A stretch of 11,529 bases of DNA from Paraglomus occultum (lineage: Eukaryota; Glomeromycota; Glomeromycetes; Paraglomerales; Paraglomeraceae): assembly GCA_910592205.1 (NCBI GenBank), contig CAJVPJ010001196.1:1-11529 (forward strand), in the 5' to 3' direction. The translations under genes and the position numbers were made by a program. Within the stretch, counting starts at the first letter, position 1, and the number at the start of each line of letters is the position of its first letter. Shown here one piece after another: positions 1 through 9,152 of the stretch. The notes beneath the pieces are model-generated. The model worked only from the letters and a program-made list of their open reading frames with translations. It was not told where the DNA came from and did not search any database.

Positions 1-466
1 AAATGCACCACACGGGACTACATCGGAGTATTCCACATGTGGAGCAGAAGCCATATCGAGAATAATAATGGTAAAAGTCTTCATCAGCAACCATGTAATA
101 GTTATCGTCATGCTTGGTAAACCCCTTTATGAGTCCGTTGCGATAAGTAAGCCATTCGGAGTATCGTCTAAAGTTATTGTCACTATTATTGTACTTGTGT
201 GTTGGAAGTGAGTATATTCTAGCAAACTCACTCACAAGCGTTGCTGTGCATTCTTCACTACTTCCAAGTAATACTAGCGTTATCGTTTCATCAGCATAAT
301 GTTTGCGTTTGCGAATAGCGAAGTAAACGTTGTCAATTTGAGTCGGCTTTGCGTTGGTGGTTTTCTTGTAAGGTATCCATTCCAGCCGTAAGTCTCTGTT
401 TTCACTTTCCAAGGAGGATTGAATCAAGCTGTCAATTGGTGTACAAGTCTCTAAAACTAACGACAT
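1..466 (-). CDS. Kinase-like protein with Cys-rich motif, N-terminal part (runs off window)
   Basis: An open frame of 155 codons starts at ATG 466-464, is preceded in frame by a TAA 14 codons upstream, and is still open at base 1, so the 3' part is missing. The protein has the segment LRLEWIPYKK (residues 26-35), which I recall as a common lead-in to kinase domains in Rhizophagus-type fungi. A possible N-lobe follows: a beta3-like strand ITLVLL (62-67), a helix LVSEFARIY (77-85) and a beta4/5-like stretch GLIKGFTKHDDNYYMV (111-126). A Cys cluster CSTCGILRCSPVWC (141-154; Cys 141, 144, 149, 154) could bind zinc. No glycine-rich loop is seen, and the beta3 lysine position seems to be Val66. That the frame is coding is well supported; the kinase-like reading is inference from spacing and recalled family features. 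Alternative: a Cys-rich protein of unknown fold. Confidence 0.7.
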   Translation of the reverse strand, partial: MSLVLETCTPIDSLIQSSLESENRDLRLEWIPYKKTTNAKPTQIDNVYFAIRKRKHYADETITLVLLGSSEECTATLVSEFARIYSLPTHKYNNSDNNFRRYSEWLTYRNGLIKGFTKHDDNYYMVADEDFYHYYSRYGFCSTCGILRCSPVWCI

Positions 467-3400
467 CGTTAAATGACTTTCGATACACTTCGGAGAGGTT
501 TTGGGTTACACATTTATGTGAAGTGTCTTGTGTTACCTGTCGATTTCATCAGTCACGGGCCGTTCGATTTTTTTTCTTTCATACTGCTTTCCTTTTATTG
601 ATGTTTTCTTGATAAATGGCAGAATTAATAGTAGTGCGAAATATTAGCACTCATAATTTGTTGGCAAAGCTATTTTTAATTGAGTGGGCTTGAGTCGAAT
701 TATGTACCGTTGCGTTATTATGCCCGAATAATAGGTATGGAAAACAATCGATGCTTACAAGATAGCACTGGCTGTGGCGAGATGAAGTGACAAATTTAGC
801 GTGCGGTTGCTTTATTTATGACTTGTTTTGAAAACGCATGCGTACATTATTGTATGCAGCGGATACCAGGTTTTGAACGATCAGCGCTTAGAAGAAGCTC
901 ACAGAATTGCCGCGTGTTGTGAGATAATCGAAAGCTAAATTTTAGTTGTTAAAATGATGAATCATACACAGTAGTTTATTTGTTGAAATGGTGAGATATT
1001 TTTCCGAACGGTTGATTCATACGTTGAGGAGACGTTTTTTTTTATTCACAAACACAGCTAATTGCTTTGTTTAATGCTAAACCCAAAAATCAATATCCTA
1101 TTTATAACTGTTTTGGACTTGCATTGAAAAAATTTTTACATAAAGCCAGTCGTAGATTATTTAGAAATTGATCACCGCACGGGTTGTGTGTGTCGCGACA
1201 AACGCATTTTGGGTTTGCTGCTGCCAAACCCAGTTTTTTTTTTTTTTTACGTTACGAAACACGTACAAACGACCTTCATCCTTTAACTTCAATTGAAATT
1301 AAATATTAAATTGAGCATTGAAGTAAAAACAAACGCTTATTCGCTACATGATGCTAACTAAATTTATAGCATTTATTACACCATAGGAATGTGGGCAATA
1401 AAATACAGATATTGGAATCAGCTGACGAATTAATCTGTGTTAAATTCCAGCATTGAAATATTGCCAAATATCAATACAAGTTTCCAAACACCTGCCATTA
1501 CATAAACTGTGTTAAACAAAATCTAATCGATCATTGAAATATTTTAACAAATTGTATAAGGCCAGCTTTTTCCCGCCTTATTTGTTGAAAAATGTACTGG
1601 AGATAACAGACGAGACACATGATTTATATATGCCGAGGTAAACTATTTACTTATGCGTCATGTTTGTTGAACAAAAATTAAACTTCACACAAACCAAGCT
1701 ACCCATTTCCAATCTCAACTTGTCAAAAAAATCGTGCATGCCAAGCAAAATTAGATAACGTTTGCATCTCTCAAACTTCCACTTTGTTAATTATTCATTC
1801 CAAATCTATCCACAAAATTAAACAAAACGAGCTGTACGGTAAATTTGCACCTTTATTATTGATATTGTCATTAACAGTAAACAACTAAACCTTGACTACT
1901 GCTTGTCTGTTTACAATATAACAAAATGCCCTCAGCAAAGTAAAGAAAATATTTTTCGACAGTTTGGTAAGGAGATAATCAAATTCTTAAAAGATTTGTA
2001 ACACATAATTTCGTATAAATACCTCTGTATGCCTAGCATGTATGTTAAAACTAGCTCTAGCGGGTAACCGTAGTTAGACAATAAAGTTCTACATTATCGA
2101 CATGTCCCCGGTCCATAAACGGATCCTACTTCGCAATAAATTTTCTGTGACAATACTGACGTTTATTCTACGGTTTGTTGCTCACGCAATTTAATGCGAC
2201 TCTTATCGTTCAATTTTGAGTTTTTTTACTAAAGCCTATCGATCGGGGAAATACCACTAAACCTTGCGCAATGATATAAATAATCATGTTTGCAAAGACT
2301 ATTAAAAGCTAAGGACAAGAGTCAACTTCCGATACTGCTGACGGGATTAAGCATTTTCAGCTGCGCCAGCGATTGTGTTTTACCAGAGATTGTTTACAAG
2401 CGAAAGAACAAGAAACAATTAATTATTTTTAACACGGTTTTTATTAGAATATAAAGCCGATTCTAATTTAAACAAAATAGAAAATATAATTTGAGAATAA
2501 ATCTTTTGCTGTCACTAAATCAAATAAACCAATTATGGTCCAAACTACATTTATTCTCTTGAAATTTTTTCCAAAGATAAATTATCTCCGTTTTGCAGCG
2601 AATGAAAATTTTCAACAAAAAGACAAGAATATCCTCAACTTTATCCAATCATAGAAGCTATTTTGTTTTTAATACAAAAAGAATATCTATAACCAAGATG
2701 CTATTTACAACATAATAATATTACTTGTTTATAAATACCAAACAGCGGTTGCATTACCGTATTGATTCCTAATACTAAATAAAAATATCCCAAAATGCCC
2801 ATTCTTACAGAAAAGTTATACAGGCTACACCATCACCTTCTAGTTGATGTGAAAAAAAAAATCAAATTACTGAGTATACGTGACAAAATGCGATTATAAT
2901 TATTAATTGCATCACATAATGGGCGTGTGGACATCGTAAATACATTGAAGTATTTCAGCAAGAGCACATAACGCGATCGATTATTTGGATTTACATCCAT
3001 TGCAAACGGCAAATTTAAGGAACAAATGATTGAAGAGAATAGGTAAAGTTGTCATTTATAATTTAGTTACCCATTACAGAGCGTGAATAAGTAATCGTGA
3101 ATTGGGCAGTCTTCTTCGTAAAGTTTGCATAAAATTTTTATTTACGTCGCGTCAAAACTCCAACGTTTGCCACTTTATAAAGTGAAGGAAAGAGAAGTTT
3201 TTCGCAAATTGCACAGCCACGTACAAATGGTTTGCTAAAATAAAGCAGTTTGCGCGTGATACAATGAAACATTAATCGTCCGAGTCAAACGTATTCTATT
3301 CACCATAAAAGATGAAGTGAGCACAGTTTTTTTCGGTAACAAAGTTTGATTAAAATTTCGTTTTGTCCTTACTTTCGGATATGTAACTCGAAAGATAAAC

Positions 3401-4256
3401 GATTTACAAGTGTGGCCCAATGCCCTTTTCAAGTATCCGGTTTTTACACCTAGTGGCAGCGTACTTCGGATACACTCAACGGATACCCAGTGAGAATTCT
3501 TATTTGATCTTTAAAATCCTTTCCACTTACTTGCAAAACTAAAGCACTTGAGTAAGAAAACAAACATTCACACTCCCTCTCACCACCACGTTGGCGCGGG
3601 CCTTTTCCAATTGTTTGTTTCTTCGAGCTTAGCGTCAATGTTCCAGTTCGGTAATAAGCAATGAACGAATTCCGCATCACTTAGCAGAGGCTACCCCAAA
3701 AGTAATGTGATCAATAGATAACACAGCCAGAGTAATTATGACGACCACAACCGGCGAAGACATTTTCTTCAGGAAATCACAAGAATCCTATCCAAGATCG
3801 ACTCGGAGTCCCAGTTTGTCAGATATCGGTTTCCGACAACAGAAGAGAAAAATATTTTCCTCCCCCTCTCTCCCCTTCCTACAATTAACACGCATGGCCA
3901 ATTCGACCATTATAATCTATCGTCACGAGCTCTTCTACAACACCCACCAATGGTAACATTGACATGTACATCCAGTTTAATTTGCTATTATATGTTACAT
4001 GAGCCGCCAAATGATGATACCTCTCAAATAATTACAAAAGTATATACTGTCCCATATGCAAATACACTTAATATACTACACTAAAAGGTATTTTTTGATT
4101 CACATCCATGTGATAAACATTAGATACAGCACCATAACACGGAAACCCAACAGTGTGTCCCTTCTTTGCTTACCGATTTCCCAGATTCTATATATCGCCT
4201 TCCCACTCACCCAACTCTGCCACCGATCAACAGATTTCTTCAACTCCCAAACGTGA
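467..4256. other. Long AT-rich intergenic stretch, no secure gene
   Basis: About 3.8 kb between two minus-strand genes. Stops are dense in all frames and open frames are short. I see no tRNA, rRNA or transposase-like frame. Features of note are a hairpin with a T15 tract at 1210-1248 and a possible two-exon small gene on the minus strand at 3235-3567, described under findings. The stretch near 466-800 should hold the promoter of the left-edge gene, and the stretch just below 4257 should hold the 3' UTR of the BTB gene, but no clear TATA box or poly(A) signal was identified for either. Confidence 0.6.
1210..1248 (+). other. Hairpin followed by T15 tract
   Basis: TGGGTTTG (1210-1217) is perfectly complementary to CAAACCCA (1225-1232), with a 7-nt loop CTGCTGC. 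One base later comes an uninterrupted run of 15 T. The shape resembles the 3' end of an RNA polymerase III transcript, where a T run terminates transcription. No A/B-box promoter or recognisable RNA was found upstream, so it may be only a chance hairpin beside a homopolymer. Confidence 0.5.
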
Positions 4257-5114
4257 TCACTCCCCGAGTTCAATAAACGGATAGTACGCTACATCATCCA
4301 CATTCATTGACTTCCTCGCAGCTAAAGTCTCGTATTCTCCAAAGAATTCTACAATCTTCTCGTGGATGAACCCCTTCAATCTTCGAAGCTCCTCTCTACA
4401 TTCAAAATGTCTCGAACAGTCAACCGCATGTAATTGGCTCCATACGTCACTCGGATTAGGAATTGGAAATGTGCATATATCTTTGACACACTCTTCGAAT
4501 TTACTTCTCAGGTGTTCGGATGATAAAGGGGGAAATTCGCGATCAACCGTACGCGAATATAACCTGTTGAGTCCCTCGATATATTCTTGTCGGGATACTT
4601 TGAGTTTTATAATCGTAAGGGGGGAAATGACGGAGGTTTCTGCAGCATTGTGGAAGAAATGTTCAAAGTTGTTGAGTACAAGCTTGGATGATTCTTTGTA
4701 TACACTAGCGATACGATATTTTTCTGCTAATTTCAATGCTTGTAGAGGTTCGTCATAGAAACCTCTGCAAAGAAATGCTTCGCATGCCTTTCTCAACTTC
4801 TCGATGAGATATTTATCGGCTAGATACAAAAAATCGGAGACGTCATCCCAAGAAATCTCAAAATATGTGTTGGGGTATAAGAACGTAAGTAACTTTCCAA
4901 GATTTTCTGCTTTCTCGTTTGGCAGATAGAGACGTGGGACTGGGAACGGATCCGACGACATGTCTGATTCAGTCGGTCTGACATTCGAGAACATCGTTTC
5001 GAAGAAAGCTGAGGCGTAAAAGAGTATCGTTTTGTGGACTCGAAATACTATGTTCTCTGCAACCATTTCAAAGTCGCCGTCGGCATAATAATGGATGTCA
5101 CTCCGTGTGTACAT
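4257..5114 (-). CDS. BTB/POZ domain protein
   Basis: Single uninterrupted frame of 285 codons. The ATG at 5114-5112 follows directly after an in-frame TAG, so the start is well bounded, although that ATTAG could also be the acceptor of a 5' intron. Residues about 7-115 read as a BTB/POZ domain: an ADGDFEMV strand (11-18), FRVHKTILFYASAFFETMF (24-42, the classic V-H-K, A-S-x-F-F, M-F pattern) and a helical region ending near Cys111. Residues about 118-155 (LQALKLAEKYRI) look like the start of a BACK-type helical segment. The C-terminal half carries Cys 209, 214, 233 and 239 and has no family I can name. BTB domains mediate dimerisation and often link substrates to Cul3 ubiquitin ligases or act as scaffolds. 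No signal peptide or membrane segment is seen. The gene diverges from the MLKL-like gene. Confidence 0.9.
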   Translation of the reverse strand: MYTRSDIHYYADGDFEMVAENIVFRVHKTILFYASAFFETMFSNVRPTESDMSSDPFPVPRLYLPNEKAENLGKLLTFLYPNTYFEISWDDVSDFLYLADKYLIEKLRKACEAFLCRGFYDEPLQALKLAEKYRIASVYKESSKLVLNNFEHFFHNAAETSVISPLTIIKLKVSRQEYIEGLNRLYSRTVDREFPPLSSEHLRSKFEECVKDICTFPIPNPSDVWSQLHAVDCSRHFECREELRRLKGFIHEKIVEFFGEYETLAARKSMNVDDVAYYPFIELGE

Positions 5115-6079
5115 CTAATCCGCAGAAAGATTTATTAGAACAATGTGTTTGTGATATTAGATTAGGATCGAAATGTCAAGAGAAAAAGAAACCACGATTG
5201 TTGTTTATTCGAACAGACAATTTATCCAATTACAGTAAGCGGTCCTCATGACTCTACAGATTCGCTTATATACCTTGCCTCTTTATCTCAATGACTTGTG
5301 TGGATTCCAAATAATACAGTAAATGTTCGCTATGGTTCAAAAATGACAGCAAGAAAAAAGGTTTGACTGTCTGGGTACACGGACACCTGATTCCCAAAAC
5401 CAGCAATTCAGTACTACTAACCGTGCGTGGCGTAATTTATCACGAAAAGCTATAAAGGGAAAGGCACGAATATACTGTTGAATGAGAGGACAATCCTTGG
5501 TTCTTTGACTTATTCTCCACCTCTTCCCAATAAACTATCTACAATAGTGTGGATCAGATAGTTACGATTACGATGTGCGAATTGTCTATCTATCGATCGG
5601 ACGATCAGCTGCGACATTTAATATTAGTGTTATCACATGACATATTATGTAATATGACAAGTTGTTTACAATACTAACTAGCGCAGCAATATTATCGGAA
5701 TTTTCGCTCTATAATAACAGCCGAGATTATAGTGCAGAGTTCAATTTTAACGGGGGTTTTCGGCCTAACGGATTTCGGTTTAACGTGGGCCGATCCTTGT
5801 ACTAAGAATTCAACTGGGAGAACCGATTGATAAAACTTTAAACAAAAGGACGATTGTTCGTAAGCGCGCGTTTTCTCACTTGTGCACGCGTGCACTACAC
5901 GCATATTTGACCAATTACATATGAGTAAAGAGGATTATGAATAATACGTTTAATGCCTGTTTGGCAAAATCTGCATACTTATGTCTTTTCTATGCTTACT
6001 ATTACACGTATCAAATCACGCGACTCGTTGAAATTTCCAGTCACGTTGTTTGATCCGTAGTAATACTTGTGCTTTTGTT
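5115..6079. promoter_or_regulatory. Shared upstream region of two divergent genes
   Basis: The BTB gene and the MLKL-like gene are transcribed away from each other across this 965-nt stretch, so it should hold both promoters. It includes a TATA-like site for the BTB gene at 5265-5272, an AT-rich inverted repeat CATATTA-TG-TAATATG (5641-5656) and three copies of YTAACG between 5747 and 5785. No convincing open frame lies in it. A frame of 70 codons on the minus strand (5692-5904) has no recognisable features. Confidence 0.55.
5265..5272 (-). promoter_or_regulatory. Candidate TATA box of the BTB gene
   Basis: On the minus strand this reads TATATAAG within GGTATATAAGCG, about 150 nt upstream of the BTB start codon, a plausible distance for a fungal TATA box and a short 5' UTR. 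It is judged by motif and position only. Confidence 0.35.
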
Positions 6080-8709
6080 ATGAGCGACATACCATCGGCG
6101 AAAACTGACTTTGGCGACTACGCTAAGGGAGGTCACGTTGTTATTGAGACACCAGGACGAGAAGATCTTGGCTTTGCATTAAATAGTAGTGATGACTCTT
6201 CAACAAAATCCCGAGAAATGCACCCTCCAAATGACATTACACTTCCAAGCTCCCTTTCCACTGCAATTTCAGGTGCTCCTCGCATCGGGGGCAAACTTTC
6301 TGCCATAAGTCTATTCACACCTCTCATCGCTGACGTTCTCAAGCTCGCTGACGAAATAGTACAACTCTACGAGTCTGCGCAACACAACAAAAAAATATGT
6401 GGTCTTCTTCTCGATAGAATACTTGCGGCTGAAGCTGCTGTCAAGGATCTTAACATTAAAAAGCAAGAATATCTTGTTTTTTTTACCGATCAGAAAAATT
6501 ATAAACTGTTCTTAAGATTCAAGCTGTCAATTGAAAAGATTAAAAAGTTTATCGAAGATATTTCGCAGATCAAGGGATTGAAGAAATTTTCGGTTGGATT
6601 TCTGCAGGCAAATGTCGTCAAGAAGACGTTTGACGAGTTGACAAGCGAATTTGATGGGTGTATGAGAAGCTTGAATTTTAGTATTACGGTTGAGACGCGA
6701 ATTCAACAACAGAAAGATAAAGAAGTCATTGATAAGGATATAGCAGATATGAAAGAAGTAAGTGTGTCAATCCCATCACAAATATAATTATTCAACAACG
6801 CCGTTAATCATTGCACCGCCTTTTGCATAGTATCTAGATAACATAAAAGGTGGCATAACCGATCTTCAAGGCGGTATTTCTGATGCCATAGAATACATCG
6901 CAGCTCTTCAAAGTCTTCTCCAAAAACAACAAGCTCAATCACGTGAGCCATCGCCTCCTGCAAAGCTTTCTCAAATAAGTTTCTCTGAACTAATCTCTGA
7001 CAGTTTCATCGACCTCAACCAATTTACTCAACCCGAGGGCGAAGTAAGTTCTGGTGTTCACCGTCGCCGAAAAAAAATAGATCACACATATTATGCATTT
7101 CGAGACGTAAACCTAAACTTGACTTGCGTGGAACGGACAAACGAAGAAGAGAAAACTGCTGTCAAAGAAATAAGAGAAGAAGTTATAAACACAGTTAATA
7201 TATTAAAGAGATTAAAGGACTCGAAGAATATAATCGAGTTTTTAGGTTTGGCTGAGGAGGGAGATATGATGTATCTGGTCTACGAATGGGCAGAATATGG
7301 GACTTTGTCAGACTATTATACAAACTATGGACAATTGCCGTGGTCGAAGAAGATAGAATTTGCTGTAGATATCGCCCGAGGACTATGTTTTCTTCAAGCA
7401 GTAAACATTCTTCACCATGACATACGGTCAGAAAATATTCTGATTACCGAACACCATCAAGCGAAAATTGCAAATTTCGCCAATTCGCGTGGATTACATG
7501 ACGCAACTAGAAATGTCGCTGCGAACTTTATTAATATACGGTATATGGCTCCGGAGAAGATTATGAATCCGAATTATGCCTATGATTTCAGATGCGAAAC
7601 ATACAGGTAATTAAAAAGTTTTCTCCAGAAAAAGGAACTGATGTGTACAAGACGTGGAAAGGGGTGAAGTTCATTCACTGGGGACATCGACCGTCGTTAA
7701 TATTTAACGACCATCTTTTTTTTTTTAGTTTCGGAATGTTGCTTTGGGAAATCGCAGAGGAGAAACTACCGTATTCAGATGTTGAAGATATTTTAAAAGT
7801 CCGAGAATTAGCTTGTGATAAATATTATCGTGAACCGCTTAGTCCAAATACCCCATCGCAATACCAGAGCATTGTAATTCAAGGTGTGAACATGGGCTTG
7901 TGCCGAGATTCAACAATATTTTTCTTTCCTTGTCTATATAATCAAGCTTAATTTTTTCATTTTCTATTACATTTCCCATCTGGTCTTTCTGTTCTCCTAC
8001 CCGTTCTGTCGTACGACAATTCATCCCCGGCTTTTCTGCTATAGCAACGACATACCACGCTTCGGAACGTCTGACAATAACGAAAATTTTTACATCGCTT
8101 CATGCGCTCCTCAAAGCGCACGCTCTTCCTCGATCACCTCGCCTGTCCTCGGCCACTCTCCCTTCGCCAGCTGCTTCGCCACGCGCCAGTTCCGACGATG
8201 ACGATTGTTTGATCGATTTTGGCTCTTTCAATAGCCTAACTATGGAAGATGCTCTCAGAGAACACCGTGCAAAAAACGGTAACAAACGTCTTGCATGGGA
8301 AACGTTCAATTTATACGCAGCCTTTGGAGATGTTAATGCTAAATACTGGGTTGGATATTATCTTTACTACGAAATGGTGACATTGGATCCACCAGTCAGC
8401 AAAGAGGAGAGATTGAAGATGGCAGCGAAAATGTTTAAGGAAGCTGCAGACGCTGGCTTGCCCGAGGCACAACTAAGATTTGGCCATTGTTTGTGGAGGG
8501 GTGTTGGGACAGAAAAAAATGACAAACAAGCGATCGAGTATTTTAAGCTAGCAGCAGACAATGGGAATACTACTGCTATGTACAATATCGGGAATCTGTA
8601 TTATAATGGAATCGATGTCGAACTAGGGATGAGATATCTAAAGAGAGCAGCATATTGTGGCCAAGCTGAAGCCGCCAAGGCTTGCAAAATTCTGGGAATT
8701 CAGTTATAA
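6080..8709 (+). CDS. MLKL-like four-helix bundle / pseudokinase / Sel1-repeat protein, 4 exons
   Basis: Inferred exons are 6080-6757, 6831-7606, 7729-7883 and 8045-8709, which join in frame to 757 aa. Introns: 73 nt (GTAAGT...CATAG), 122 nt (GTAATT...TTTTAG) and 161 nt (GTGTGA...CTATAG). The start is the first ATG of the frame; upstream codons are non-ATG. Domains: a Ser/Pro-rich head (1-75); an MLKL/HeLo-like four-helix bundle (about 76-205, with LFTPLIADVLKLADEIVQLY and FEDLTSE-like helices); a brace-like helix and Q-rich linker (205-265); a kinase-like domain (about 300-562); an S/P-rich acidic hinge (565-595); about four Sel1 repeats (617-757). Kinase landmarks are HHDIRSEN (421-428), NFA instead of DFG (441-443), APE (466-468) and YSFGMLLWEI across the exon 2/3 junction. 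The beta3 Lys appears to be Val326 and the alphaC Glu Thr347, so it is likely a pseudokinase. In MLKL the bundle inserts into membranes after release by the pseudokinase; a similar cell-death role here is inference. Confidence 0.88.
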
Positions 8710-8789
8710 GGGGAAAAGGGAGCGCAGAGGAATATAAAAACGGCAATACGAACAACTTTGTGTACTATATGTAGCCAAGAATAAGATTA

Positions 8790-8795
8790 AATAAA
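8790..8795 (+). terminator. Poly(A) signal of the MLKL-like gene
   Basis: AATAAA lies about 80 nt after the TAA stop of the four-exon gene, a normal position for a polyadenylation signal in a fungal 3' UTR. It is judged on motif and position only. Confidence 0.5.
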
Positions 8796-9138
8796 ACTAA
8801 AATTTAATGAGTACGTAATTTAAAGAAGCAGACCAAAGAACTTTAAAGCGAATGCTTTGTGGTCTATGTGAATGGCAATGGAACCAAAAAAGAAAATGCG
8901 TATTAAGCATATACACCCATGTAATCACGAATTTGGAGGTAAGGATCAATTTGATACACCGTCGATCAAACGCTTGTTATGTTTAGTTCAGAAGTTTCTT
9001 TAACCAGTCTAATTGCTACCTTACGATAAATGCGGGCCAATTATTATTTTTTTACAGCCTGTTAACTTAATCGTCTCTTCATATGACCCTTTCCTTAGAT
9101 CCCAATTTCGTTTTAAAATATTCAGTGGTTTAATATCT

Positions 9139-9152
9139 CTTGGCCGGCCAAG
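9139..9152. repeat. Perfect 14-bp GC-rich palindrome
   Basis: CTTGGCCGGCCAAG equals its own reverse complement and stands out in AT-rich surroundings. It could bind a dimeric transcription factor, or be chance. No gene start lies close by on either strand. Confidence 0.5.

Noticed and set aside
349-612. 87-codon open frame on the plus strand
   Set aside because: It overlaps the minus-strand coding region at 1-466 in antisense, has no recognisable features and a T-rich low-complexity end.
3738-3956. 72-codon plus-strand frame starting MTTTTGEDIFF
   Set aside because: It has an acceptable ATG and is Ser-rich, but no domain, no good splice donor leading to further exons and no clear coding bias at its end.
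4366-4758. 130-codon plus-strand frame inside the BTB gene
   Set aside because: It is antisense to the well-supported BTB frame and resembles no protein; it is a shadow of that gene's codon pattern.
5450-5457. TATAAAGG on the plus strand as promoter of the MLKL-like gene
   Set aside because: It lies over 600 nt before the start codon with no evidence for such a long leader or a 5' intron.
6133-6342. 69-codon minus-strand frame within exon 1 of the MLKL-like gene
   Set aside because: It is an antisense shadow of a coherent coding exon, with no features of its own.
7044-7080. Possible extra intron in exon 2 (GTAAGT at 7044, AATAG at 7076-7080)
   Set aside because: It would be only 37 nt, and removing it shifts the frame into an early TAA, whereas reading through keeps the kinase frame open.
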